From NCBI GenBank assembly GCA_036403235.1, contig DASWRI010000073.1, positions 1 to 21,968 on the forward strand: a stretch of 21,968 bases of DNA, read 5' to 3'. Shown here in pieces: positions 7,220 through 14,840 of this stretch. The stretch's first letter is position 1. Each line of letters begins with the position of its first letter. The translations under genes and the position numbers were made by a program. The stretch is from JBGTFE01 sp036403235. Its GTDB lineage: Bacteria > Acidobacteriota > Blastocatellia > Pyrinomonadales > Pyrinomonadaceae. Under the pieces are notes generated by a model. It had not been told where the DNA came from. It did not search any database and saw only the letters and a list, made by a program, of their open reading frames with translations.

Positions 7220-8182
7220 ATGCGAAAGATTTTTTTATGGCTGTTTTGCGGATTGGCGCTGGCGACTGCCGCCGGCGCGCAGAAGCCGTTTGCGGTCGAA
7301 GATTTTGCCGCGCATCCGGTTGCCGAAGCAGACGATAATTATATCGATTTGATTGAGCAGATTTTTCCCGAATCCGTTTACGACGAAGCGAATAAGCTGC
7401 TGACCGTCAGCAAATCCGTCAGTTTGCGAAAGCTTTCGGGCGAAAATGGCGACACGCTTTACGAAGCGCCGCTCGACGTGACGAGCGCCACCGGCCGGTG
7501 GTTTAAGGCAAACGGCGAAAAGCATCTGGCGCTGCTGGTAGACGCCGACCGGCACACGTCCGAATCGGGCGCATCTTTATATTCTCAAACCGTTCTGGCG
7601 GTTTTTCGTTACGTCGAGCGAAACGAAAAATATTCCGACGGCGACAAAACCAAAATTCGCTTTGTTCGCGAATTTCGTCTCATCGAAGCCGCCGACCCGC
7701 AGACAGACCGCTTTGTCAGCTTTCCCGACGATTTGCCGCTGATTGAAGAATCGCCCGCAAATCAGTTTTTCTGGATTCTCAATCATCATTTTAACGCGGG
7801 CGAAAATTTTCGCTCTTACGAGACGATTCGCGTCGGCGCGAATAAACGTTTGAGCCTGGCAATTGAAAAGATGGTCGGCGCGTATGACAGCGACGATTGC
7901 TCGGACAACCGTCTGGATTCGTTCTGGGTCGAGCAGCACAAACGCCAGCCGAAAAATTCTCTGCCGTATGATTTTCGCCTGCGGACGCTCATCTGGACAA
8001 AAAACGAATGCGAGCGCCGCCTGGAATGGACAAATCCGATTGAAGAAATGCGGATTTATCAGGCGCGACAAACGACGAGCGCGAAAAGCAAACGCCGCGT
8101 TCTGCGGCTTGTTCTGGTAAAGCTGACGCGGAAGAAAATCAGATTTTACCGCGACCGAGGCTATATCAAAAAGGATTATTAA
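7220..8182 (+). CDS. Exported protein of unknown function (paralogue of next gene)
   Basis: A 320-residue protein that I do not recognise. The N-terminus is a clear Sec signal peptide with likely cleavage after AGA or AGAQ near residue 21. The mature part starts with a short 'FAVEDFAAHPVAEADDNYIDLIEQIFPE' -like block (residues about 24-50), has a VSLRKLSG segment, a central mixed alpha/beta region rich in Asp/Glu/Arg, and a basic tail (RRVLRLVLVKLTRKK). No transmembrane segment after the signal and no catalytic motif are visible. The same layout, with weak identity, appears in the following gene. The ATG at 7220 is chosen over an in-frame TTG at 7211 because it gives a normal signal peptide. 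Periplasmic or outer-surface location is inferred. Confidence 0.75.
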   Translation: MRKIFLWLFCGLALATAAGAQKPFAVEDFAAHPVAEADDNYIDLIEQIFPESVYDEANKLLTVSKSVSLRKLSGENGDTLYEAPLDVTSATGRWFKANGEKHLALLVDADRHTSESGASLYSQTVLAVFRYVERNEKYSDGDKTKIRFVREFRLIEAADPQTDRFVSFPDDLPLIEESPANQFFWILNHHFNAGENFRSYETIRVGANKRLSLAIEKMVGAYDSDDCSDNRLDSFWVEQHKRQPKNSLPYDFRLRTLIWTKNECERRLEWTNPIEEMRIYQARQTTSAKSKRRVLRLVLVKLTRKKIRFYRDRGYIKKDY

Positions 8183-8274
8183 TGCTTTGAAAACCCGCTG
8201 TTTTTACAATTATCGGCGACAAAAAGCTGCGGCACGGCAATTTTTAATTGTGGAAGCATCGATTTGGGATTGAA

Positions 8275-9555
8275 ATGAATAGAATATTTTTATTTTTGGC
8301 GATTTTTTTGATTCATCTGGCGGCGGCTTGCGCGCCCATTGCGGCGCAGGAAACGGATAAGCAGAAAAAAATCTTAAATATTTACGATTTCGACGCGAAA
8401 GTTTCCGCCGGCCAACCGACGACTTATCTCGAACTCGTCCGCAAAGTATTTCCCAAAGCCGTCCGGCTCGAAGGATTCAGCGGCGGCAGCGGCAGCGGGC
8501 AAGGTGAAGAATCCAGTCGTCCGTATGGCGCAACCGGCGCGATTCCGCTTCGCAGTCTGGCGGGAAAACAGGCGCTTTTGCGACATGATTCCGAGCTGCA
8601 CTTCGATTTTGCGAGAGCCGTAATGCTCGACGAAGACCGGCGGCACGTCGCTCTGATTATCCGCACGGAAACTTTTGAAAAAAACAAATCGGGATTTTAC
8701 GCGCTCGCCATTTTTTCGCTTGCGCCGAAACCAAAGCTGCTCGCCGCGTTTGACGCCGGAAGCGGGCGAAAGCTCGATTTCACCGAGGATTTTCTTTTTG
8801 AAGACAAAACGAAAAACTGGACGCAGTTCTGGGTCGCCGGCGAAACACGGAAAACGCCTTCGATTCGGGAAAAAGAATACGTTTTACTTGAACTGAGAAA
8901 CGAAACCGTGCGCGTCATCGCCGACGATTTGCCCGCGCGCCGGACGGAAACGGGCTGCGGCTTTAATCAAACTTCGGAATTTATATTTGCGCCGCTCCTG
9001 ATGTGCGGGCAGGAAACTTTTTCGGCCGACCGGCTCATTAATGTGCTGCGGCTCAACGATGAATGGCTGGCCGTCGGAGGCTGCGGCGAATCAAAACCGG
9101 AAGACAACCGCAAGCGCGAACGCGAATACAGATTTTACTGGAACAAACAGCTTGGGCGCTACCAAAAAAGATTTGAGCGCGACGAATTTTATCTGACCGA
9201 CGTCAGCGAAAAAAACGTCAAAATCGAGCCGGGTTTCAAAGGATTTGCAAAGCCGCAAGCGCTAAGCGGCAAACCTGTTCTGGCAGACCAAATTTACGAC
9301 GTGACGCTTTACGGCGGCGGCACGTTCTGGGACTGGGACGGCGATTTTGAGCAGCAGCAACCGCGCAGCCAGTCGGCGTTTGATTTTAATTTTTATTTTA
9401 TCGGCGAGTTCGAACGCTCGCCGCAAAAATACGGAACTCGCCGATACCGGCTCGACATCCGGTTTGTGATTACCGCCATCCGCCGCGAGCGCGAAGCCGA
9501 CGGGAGATGGACGAATGTCTATACCTGCTATATTATCGCCGCCGCCGAGCGGTAG
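8275..9555 (+). CDS. Exported protein of unknown function (distant paralogue of preceding gene)
   Basis: A 426-residue protein with a Sec signal peptide (MNRIFLFLAIFLIHLAAAC, then APIAAQE). The cysteine after LAAA might be a lipoprotein acylation site, but alanine at -3 is a poor lipobox, so signal-peptidase-I cleavage after AAQ is as likely. The mature start 'ILNIYDFDAKV...YLELVRKVFPKAV' and the following 'IPLRSLAG' mirror the previous protein's 'EDF...YIDLIEQIFPESV' and 'VSLRKLSG', and both then have a strand-rich 'HVALII / HLALLV' segment. A Gly/Ser-rich linker (GGSGSGQG) occurs near residue 74. No known domain is recognised. The ATG at 8275 is preceded by GGGA; a TTG at 8248 is in frame but would put charged residues before the signal. 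Confidence 0.75.
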   Translation: MNRIFLFLAIFLIHLAAACAPIAAQETDKQKKILNIYDFDAKVSAGQPTTYLELVRKVFPKAVRLEGFSGGSGSGQGEESSRPYGATGAIPLRSLAGKQALLRHDSELHFDFARAVMLDEDRRHVALIIRTETFEKNKSGFYALAIFSLAPKPKLLAAFDAGSGRKLDFTEDFLFEDKTKNWTQFWVAGETRKTPSIREKEYVLLELRNETVRVIADDLPARRTETGCGFNQTSEFIFAPLLMCGQETFSADRLINVLRLNDEWLAVGGCGESKPEDNRKREREYRFYWNKQLGRYQKRFERDEFYLTDVSEKNVKIEPGFKGFAKPQALSGKPVLADQIYDVTLYGGGTFWDWDGDFEQQQPRSQSAFDFNFYFIGEFERSPQKYGTRRYRLDIRFVITAIRREREADGRWTNVYTCYIIAAAER

Positions 9556-9582
9556 GAAAAAAATTTTACTCGAATTTTTTCC
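9555..9582. terminator. Possible bidirectional terminator between convergent genes
   Basis: GGAAAAAAATT (9555-9565) pairs with AATTTTTTCC (9573-9582) around a 7-base loop. A/T runs on both sides would give a U-rich 3' side in either direction. It starts on the last base of the upstream stop codon and lies between two convergent genes, where a shared terminator is expected. The stem is AT-rich with only two G-C pairs at its base, so it may be weak. Confidence 0.35.
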
Positions 9583-9656
9583 CGAAAAAGGCGACGCGCT
9601 CGCGCCGATGGCCGAAATTTCGCCCGGAAAATACGCCGCCTTTTTAGCACAAGGTT

Positions 9657-10481
9657 TCAGGGAATATACGACGCCGGCACGGGCTTGTCGGTCGATAAGC
9701 CGAACTGAACGGCCGTAAAACCGTCGGTGCTTTTCTGCAAATACCAATTCTTGTCGCTCGCCCGGAAAACAGCCGCATCGGCCCGCCCGTCGGCGTCGTA
9801 ATCGCCCGGCGTCGGCGTATCGTCGGACAGACCGAACGGGAAGGAATAATAACTTAAATCCTCGCTTCTGAGGACAAACCATTCGCTCGTCGAAGGTCTG
9901 AAAAAAGCGACGTCCGTCTTGCCGTCGCCGGTGTAGTCGCCGGGCACAGGCTTATCCGTAGAATTTCCGAACTGCAGCGCTCCGGCCTGCCCGTTTGAAC
10001 TGTGCAGAAACCACCATTCGCTGACCGAAGGGCGAAACACGGCAATATCGGCTTTACAATCGCCGTCGTAATCGCGGGCGACGGGCACGTCGTTTTGCTG
10101 TCCGAACTGAACGGCCGTAAATCCCTGACTGCTTCGAAGCAGATACCAGACGCCGCTCGACGGACGAAATACGGCTATGTCGGCTCGTCCGTCGCCGTCG
10201 AAATCGGCCGGATAAGGCACATCTTCGCTGGTTCCGAACTGCTCAAAATGGTATGAAAGATTTCCGCTGTTGATGATATACCAGGTTCCGTTTGACGGGC
10301 GATAAACGGCCGTGTCGCTGCGGCCGTCGCCGTCATAATCGGCCGGCACGAGCTTGTCCGAGGCAATACCGAATTGCAGCCCGCGGACGGTGTTGGCGAA
10401 ATAACTGTTCTGTAGATACCAGACGCCGTTTGACGGGCGGAAAATCGAAACGTCGGTTTTGCCGTCGCCGTCGAAATCCGA
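9657..10481 (-). repeat. Six VCBS/FG-GAP-like repeats of protein A
   Basis: This codes residues 790-1063. The calcium-loop cores are DFDGDGKTD, DYDGDGRSD, DFDGDGRAD, DYDGDCKAD, DYTGDGKTD and DYDADGRAD, spaced about 45 residues apart. Each is followed by 'FRPS/YRPS...WY' and then 'FG...D.PVP'. Repeats 4-6 each have one altered loop residue (Cys, Thr, Ala), which might lower metal affinity. Confidence 0.9.
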
Positions 10482-12848
10482 TGTGCTGCGGGTAACGCAG
10501 GAATTGGTTTTGAGGCGCGCTATGCTCCAGCGAGTTTGTCCGGCTATATTGTCGAAATCGCCGGACATTAAGACCTTATTGTCGTTTGTAACGGCAACCT
10601 GAAAAACCGGCGGCGACGGCCCGCTTGGAATGGTTTGAGGGTTCGAAAGCGTTCCGGCGTCAAACGTATAATCGAGGCTTCCGTTTTCCATAAGCCGGAC
10701 AATTTGTTTGCGGTTTCCCGATTCGGCGTAGGTATTAAACTCGCCGCCGACAATTATTTTGCCGTCCGGCGCTGCGGACGCGCTGTAAATGTTTCCGACC
10801 AGATTGCCGGCATTAAAAGACCAGTCAACCGTGCCGTTATCGTTTAATTTAACCAGCGGAAATCTCGACTGGTTGTTGCTGCCCGAAAAAAGCGATGCGA
10901 CAAAAAGTCGGCCGTTAAGCAGGAAAATGCCGTTAATCTGAGAAAAGGTTCCGCCGGTGAACGGCGTAAAGCTCGAATCGAGGCTTCCGTCCGGATTTAA
11001 GCGCGCCAGCTTTCCGCTGAGCGGCGTACCGTTGACCGAAGAAAATTCGCCGCCGATGATGATTTTCCCGTCCGGCTGCACAAGCATCGATTTGACGCCG
11101 GTTCCCTGACTGAAAGTTACATTAAAAGAAGTGTCGACGCTTCCATCGGAGTTCAGACGCGCAAACCAATGCTGCTCTGAGCCGTTAATATATTGAAATC
11201 CGCCGGTGATTAAAATCTTGCCGTCCGCCGCTACGGCAGCGGCTGAAACGTAAGTTCCCGAGTTAAAAGCAACGTTGAAGGAAGAATCGATGCTGCCGTC
11301 AGAATTAAGCCGCCATAACGCCTTATTTCCGAAATCGCTGGTCGAGCCGCCAACTAAAAACTTACCGTCCGGCTGTTTGACGATAACCGTCACGACTCCT
11401 TCGAGCAAAGAGGTCGGGACAAAAGAATTATCGACCTCTCCGTTGGAATTGAGCCGTCCGAAGAACTGTCGCGGCGAAACGTTAAGCAAGCTAAAACCGC
11501 CGCCGACAAATATCTTCCCGTCGGGCAATAGATACTGGGAAAAAACGATGCTGCGCTGCAATGTTAACCCGAGAAATGTGCCGTCAAAGCTCCCGTCCGG
11601 GTTGATTCTGGCCAGAGCTTTTATCCGGGCTTGCTGAACGCGGTCAAAGCTTCCGCCAATCAATATCCTGCCGTCCGGTTCGAGCGACGCCGCATATACT
11701 TCATGCCCGTTGCCGGTCATCGGCGTAACGAAAGTGTCGTCAAAACTGCCGTCGTTATTCAAACGTGCCATTCCCGGACAGCCCCTCGTCTCATTACCGA
11801 TAACAACCAGACTGAAATCGCCGAAAAGAATAATTTTCCCGTCCGGCTGAACTATCGCCGAGCGAATCAGACTTTGAAAAGTAACGTCGGTGTGCGTATA
11901 GGTAGAATCGAGACTGCCGTCCGCGTTATAGCGTACAACTCGATAGTCGTTGACGCCGATAAATTTGCCGTCCGGAAGTAAGACGATGTCAAACACGCCT
12001 CCTATCGGATAACCTAAACTGAAAGTGGTATCGACGCTTCCGTTCGAATTCAGGCGAAGAATTCCGTTTCCATTATTGTTAAGCCCGCCGACCAGCATTT
12101 TACCGCCCGGAAGATAACGAACGGCGTGAACGTAATTGGTCGGCGGCGTGGTTCCGTAATCAAAACTCGTGTCGAGGCTGCCCGAAGGATTGAGGCGGGC
12201 TATCTGACGGCGCGCAACACCGTTGACGCTCGTAAAGTTGCCGCATATCACTATTTTCCCGTCCGGCTCGACGCCGCAAACCAGCGCGTAAATTCCGCTG
12301 AATGTATCGACCGTAACGTTAAACGTCGGGTCGACGCTCCCGTCCTGATTGAGCCGGACAATCGCGCTGCGCTGGAAATTGTTAAATGTGCTGAACCGGC
12401 CGCTTACCAGAATTTTGCCGTCCGGCTGAAGATGGAGCCGGTAGACCAGTCCGTTCGAGCCGGCTCCCGTATTAAAGGACAAATCGGGCGTTCCGTCGGG
12501 ATTTATACGTGCTACGTCTTTGGTCGCGAATCCGGCAATCGAAGGAACATTGCCGCCGATTAAGGTCTTTCCGTCGGGCAGCCGCAGAATCGCCTGAACG
12601 AATCCGCCCGTTTCCGCCGGCAAAGCCGAAAATGTCGAATCGAGAGCTCCGTCGCGAACGAATGCGCTCGGCAGGACGGCGGAACTCTTCCGGCCTGTAA
12701 CCGAGGCCGTAAAATTCGAATTAAAAACGCTTTTGAAATCCTGTGCGCTCGCCTGAGCGACGTTTAAGAGACTCAAAATAATTACGGAAACCGAAAAAAT
12801 TATTAAATTCTTTATTGTCGAAAATTTTTTGTAAAACATAAAAGACAT
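9657..12848 (-). CDS. Giant exported delta-60 / VCBS repeat protein A
   Basis: 1063 residues. A signal peptide with a long hydrophobic core (about 12-34) ends near ASAQ (33-36). Residues about 67-775 consist of 14 degenerate delta-60 repeats, each about 50 residues with the pattern 'PDGKILVGG.F...G.....ARLN.DGS.D.SF'. Residues 790-1063 hold six repeats of about 45 residues with a calcium-loop-like D.DGDG..D and FRPS.G.WY, of the VCBS/FG-GAP-like type. Both repeat classes are thought to form beta-propeller blades, so the protein is probably an extended extracellular chain of propellers (inference). Its role is unknown; adhesion or glycan binding is possible. No sortase, PEP-CTERM or type-IX C-terminal signal is evident; the chain ends KPVPASYIP. 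The first ATG is used; a second lies three codons later. Confidence 0.9.
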   Translation of the reverse strand: MSFMFYKKFSTIKNLIIFSVSVIILSLLNVAQASAQDFKSVFNSNFTASVTGRKSSAVLPSAFVRDGALDSTFSALPAETGGFVQAILRLPDGKTLIGGNVPSIAGFATKDVARINPDGTPDLSFNTGAGSNGLVYRLHLQPDGKILVSGRFSTFNNFQRSAIVRLNQDGSVDPTFNVTVDTFSGIYALVCGVEPDGKIVICGNFTSVNGVARRQIARLNPSGSLDTSFDYGTTPPTNYVHAVRYLPGGKMLVGGLNNNGNGILRLNSNGSVDTTFSLGYPIGGVFDIVLLPDGKFIGVNDYRVVRYNADGSLDSTYTHTDVTFQSLIRSAIVQPDGKIILFGDFSLVVIGNETRGCPGMARLNNDGSFDDTFVTPMTGNGHEVYAASLEPDGRILIGGSFDRVQQARIKALARINPDGSFDGTFLGLTLQRSIVFSQYLLPDGKIFVGGGFSLLNVSPRQFFGRLNSNGEVDNSFVPTSLLEGVVTVIVKQPDGKFLVGGSTSDFGNKALWRLNSDGSIDSSFNVAFNSGTYVSAAAVAADGKILITGGFQYINGSEQHWFARLNSDGSVDTSFNVTFSQGTGVKSMLVQPDGKIIIGGEFSSVNGTPLSGKLARLNPDGSLDSSFTPFTGGTFSQINGIFLLNGRLFVASLFSGSNNQSRFPLVKLNDNGTVDWSFNAGNLVGNIYSASAAPDGKIIVGGEFNTYAESGNRKQIVRLMENGSLDYTFDAGTLSNPQTIPSGPSPPVFQVAVTNDNKVLMSGDFDNIAGQTRWSIARLKTNSCVTRSTSDFDGDGKTDVSIFRPSNGVWYLQNSYFANTVRGLQFGIASDKLVPADYDGDGRSDTAVYRPSNGTWYIINSGNLSYHFEQFGTSEDVPYPADFDGDGRADIAVFRPSSGVWYLLRSSQGFTAVQFGQQNDVPVARDYDGDCKADIAVFRPSVSEWWFLHSSNGQAGALQFGNSTDKPVPGDYTGDGKTDVAFFRPSTSEWFVLRSEDLSYYSFPFGLSDDTPTPGDYDADGRADAAVFRASDKNWYLQKSTDGFTAVQFGLSTDKPVPASYIP
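10524..12650 (-). repeat. Fourteen delta-60 repeats of protein A
   Basis: Fourteen units can be delimited by eye between residues 67 and 775. Each starts near '(L/V)QPDGKI' and ends near 'DGS(L/V)D.(S/T)FN'. Unit 5 (LLPDGKFIGVNDYRVVRYN) is short and lacks the central 'GG.F...NG' part. Unit 4 is also shortened. Fourteen would fit two seven-bladed propellers. Confidence 0.85.
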
Positions 12849-13238
12849 TTCAAGCGGGGAATTTGCCGCGCGCCGCGAGTCTGGCGCGGCTTGAGCCGAT
12901 ACCGCTTGACGGTAAAAAATCTCCGCCGCCTTTAAATTATAGTTTACGGCGCAAACGCCGGAGAAATAAGGCTTTTGTCTGTTTGGCCAAAATCTTGAAT
13001 CAAAACTCCGACAGCCGTTTTTTGTAAATTTTATACTTCAAAATGTGAAAAACCGCAGCATTGCTTTTTGCTCCAATTTTCACTTTTAGTTCCGTTTTCA
13101 GAAACTTTCGCGTCGAAGGGCAGAATAATAAAATTAACTGCGGCGAGAGTATTTTTCAATGTGCCGGTCGCTCGATTTAGTCTGTCAGATGCATTATAAA
13201 GGCTTAAAGTTTCGCGTTTTTTTACGCGCTAACTTTTT
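12849..13238. promoter_or_regulatory. 390-base intergenic region: leader and possible promoter of protein A
   Basis: On the minus strand a perfect TATAAT lies at 12941-12936, with no good -35 at 17 bases. Just upstream of it is the hairpin CGGCG-CAAA-CGCCG (12947-12960). A transcript from here would have a leader of about 80 bases with GC-rich hairpins: GCCGCGC (near 12866) with GCGCGGC (near 12884), and CGGCT-TG-AGCCG (12887-12898). Further upstream, GTGAAAA (13045-13051) pairs with TTTTCAC (13077-13083) around an inner AGCA/TGCT stem. No coding potential is seen in this stretch. Confidence 0.35.
13206..13236 (-). terminator. Stem-loop just downstream of korB
   Basis: Read on the minus strand, AAAGTTAGCGCGT, a loop of six A, and ACGCGAAACTTT form a stem of about 11 pairs with a small internal bulge. 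It begins 3 bases after the korB stop codon. The downstream sequence is only moderately U-rich (CTTTAAGCCTTTAT). Its position at the end of a four-gene operon supports a terminator or 3'-end stabiliser. Confidence 0.45.
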
Positions 13239-14291
13239 CTAACGAAAACTGGCGTTGATTGTATCGAGAATCTCCGAACCCGGACAAAGCTCCGATTCGG
13301 TTAATGTGTTCAGCGGTCTGTCGCTTGTCCGGAGAAGCTCGTGAAGGTCTTGACTATCATTATTCAGATACAATAATCCCGTCAGAATTTCGTTTTTAGC
13401 TTTCGCGCTCTGAACGGCATTTATCGCCGAAAATCTATCCAGCGGATTCCAGTCCTTGGCGAGTTTGTGGAGCTGGATGACCGAGCCGTCGTGCATCTGC
13501 AAACTCGCGACGCTTCCTTCCTCGTAATTTGTTTTAATCTCTTTCATTATCGGGACAAAATCAAACGTCGCCGTCGCTTCGACGTGTTCGCGGACGTAGT
13601 CGTAGGATTTGGTCGAGCCCGGATTGTTGTTGAAGGTAACGCACGGCGAGATGACGTTGATAAAAGCAAATCCCGGATGACTCATCGCGGCTTTGATAAG
13701 CGGAATCAGCTGGTCTTTATCGCCGGAGAAGCTCTGGGCGACAAAGGTCGCGCCGAGCTCTATCGCGAGGCTCGCTAAATCAATCGCTTCAAACAAATTA
13801 ACCGCGCCTGATTTATTTTTCGAACCGTTGTCGGCGGTTGCCGAATCCTGACCTTTGGTCAGTCCGTAACAGCCGTTGTTCATCACGATATAAACCATTT
13901 TGAGATTGCGCCGGATGACGTGTACGAACTGTCCCATTCCAATCGAAGCCGTGTCGCCGTCGCCCGAAACGCCCAGATAAATCAAATCGCGATTCGCTAA
14001 GTTCGCGCCCGTCGCCACCGAAGGCATCCGGCCGTGCACCGAGTTAAACCCGTGCGAATTGCTCAAAAAATAAGCCGGAGTTTTTGAAGAACAACCGATG
14101 CCGGAAAGCTTGGCGACCTTGTGCGGCTCGATGCTGAGTTCAAAACAAGCCTGCGCAATCGCCGCGCTGATAGAATCGTGCCCGCAGCCGGCGCACAGCG
14201 TCGAAAGCGAGCCTTCGTAATAATCGACCGTATAGCCCAAATCGTTTTTGGGCAGAGCGGGATGACGAAATTTTGATCTGATGTAAGTCAT
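13239..14291 (-). CDS. korB: 2-oxoacid:acceptor oxidoreductase beta subunit (2-oxoglutarate type)
   Basis: KorB is the TPP-binding subunit that decarboxylates a 2-oxoacid to an acyl-CoA while electrons pass to Fe-S clusters. It has 350 residues (about 38 kDa). LCAGCGH (32-38, C33 and C36), GIGCSSKTP (64-72, C67) and SPCVTFNN (215-222, C217) supply the four cluster ligands typical of OFOR beta subunits. GDGD (110-113) and NNGCYGLTKGQ (138-148) form the TPP/Mg2+ site. HGRMPSVATGANLAN (86-100) matches the KorB 'HGR..PVATG.KLAN' segment. It is the last gene of the operon, 12 bases after the exported-protein gene, and is separated from its partner korA by that gene. No Shine-Dalgarno is visible. 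Confidence 0.92.
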   Translation of the reverse strand: MTYIRSKFRHPALPKNDLGYTVDYYEGSLSTLCAGCGHDSISAAIAQACFELSIEPHKVAKLSGIGCSSKTPAYFLSNSHGFNSVHGRMPSVATGANLANRDLIYLGVSGDGDTASIGMGQFVHVIRRNLKMVYIVMNNGCYGLTKGQDSATADNGSKNKSGAVNLFEAIDLASLAIELGATFVAQSFSGDKDQLIPLIKAAMSHPGFAFINVISPCVTFNNNPGSTKSYDYVREHVEATATFDFVPIMKEIKTNYEEGSVASLQMHDGSVIQLHKLAKDWNPLDRFSAINAVQSAKAKNEILTGLLYLNNDSQDLHELLRTSDRPLNTLTESELCPGSEILDTINASFR

Positions 14292-14303
14292 ATTCTATTT
14301 AAT

Positions 14304-14840
14304 TCACTTGCCTGCGCGTCGGAGAGAGCGTCGAAGCGTGCCCCCATTTCTTCCATAATCGATATTGTCCAGCAGCCAGGCCTTACCGAGCTTTCTGAAA
14401 ATAAAAGCGTAGTATGTGGGCTCATTTCCGTCGCATTCCGGATGATAAAAGAAGCGAGCGCGCAGATAAGCGTAATTACCGATAAATCTGCCTCGACTGA
14501 AGGAAAACTTCTGCGAATAGATCCTGTCGCCCACCTTGCAAAGCTCCTTTAACGGCCCAAAATCCATTCCGTCTCCAAAATATGGTTTTTCGTCGGGGTG
14601 TTCTTTTGCCTCTCGTTCTTCTCTGGCGAGTTCAATTAAGTAGAGACGGTAAAGAGACGGCGTCATCCATTTTCGCCGTATTTCGAGATTGCGTCGATTA
14701 AAGATCGTATCGGTAGCATTGTCATGGGTCTTTTCATAACTAAGAATCTGTTGCAATGCAGCCCGCGCCGCCTGTTGAGCCGGCGTCAGCGAGCAAACGG
14801 CGTTGAGTAAAATCACAATCATTATGCCTGCCAGCTTCAT
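14304..14840 (-). CDS. Small exported protein of unknown function within the kor operon
   Basis: 178 residues with a short signal peptide (MKLAGIMIVILLNAVCSLTPA, probable cleavage before QQAARA). The mature part has an Arg/Lys-rich helix, the segment KWMTPSLYRLYLIELAREE (about 58-76), then PYFGDGMDFGPLKELCKVGDR and a beta-rich C-terminal half ending WLLDNIDYGRNGG. Its organisation recalls NTF2-like/DUF3828-type secreted domains, but I cannot assign a family. Its ATG overlaps the korA stop in an ATGA junction and korB begins 12 bases after its end, so it is a genuine operon member. An exported protein between two subunit genes of a cytoplasmic enzyme is unexpected. It might be a later insertion or a passenger. 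Confidence 0.8.
   Translation of the reverse strand: MKLAGIMIVILLNAVCSLTPAQQAARAALQQILSYEKTHDNATDTIFNRRNLEIRRKWMTPSLYRLYLIELAREEREAKEHPDEKPYFGDGMDFGPLKELCKVGDRIYSQKFSFSRGRFIGNYAYLRARFFYHPECDGNEPTYYAFIFRKLGKAWLLDNIDYGRNGGTLRRSLRRAGK

Noticed and set aside
8275..8352. Lipoprotein signal in the second exported protein (LAAAC)
   Set aside because: Alanine at -3 is a poor lipobox and a good signal-peptidase-I site follows; not firm enough to call a lipoprotein.
9515..9718. Plus-strand frame running past the stop of the second exported protein (KKILLEFFPEKGD...), a possible frameshifted tail
   Set aside because: It overlaps the 3' ends of two solid genes and a terminator-like hairpin; there is no homology cue that the upstream protein is truncated.
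12126..12563. Open frame antisense to protein A
   Set aside because: Its repeats mirror the delta-60 units on the other strand; no independent coding evidence.
9663..12650. Regularly spaced repeats of about 150 bases, considered as a CRISPR or DNA satellite
   Set aside because: The periodicity is protein-level (delta-60 and VCBS units) with diverged DNA, unit lengths far above CRISPR repeats and an intact reading frame.
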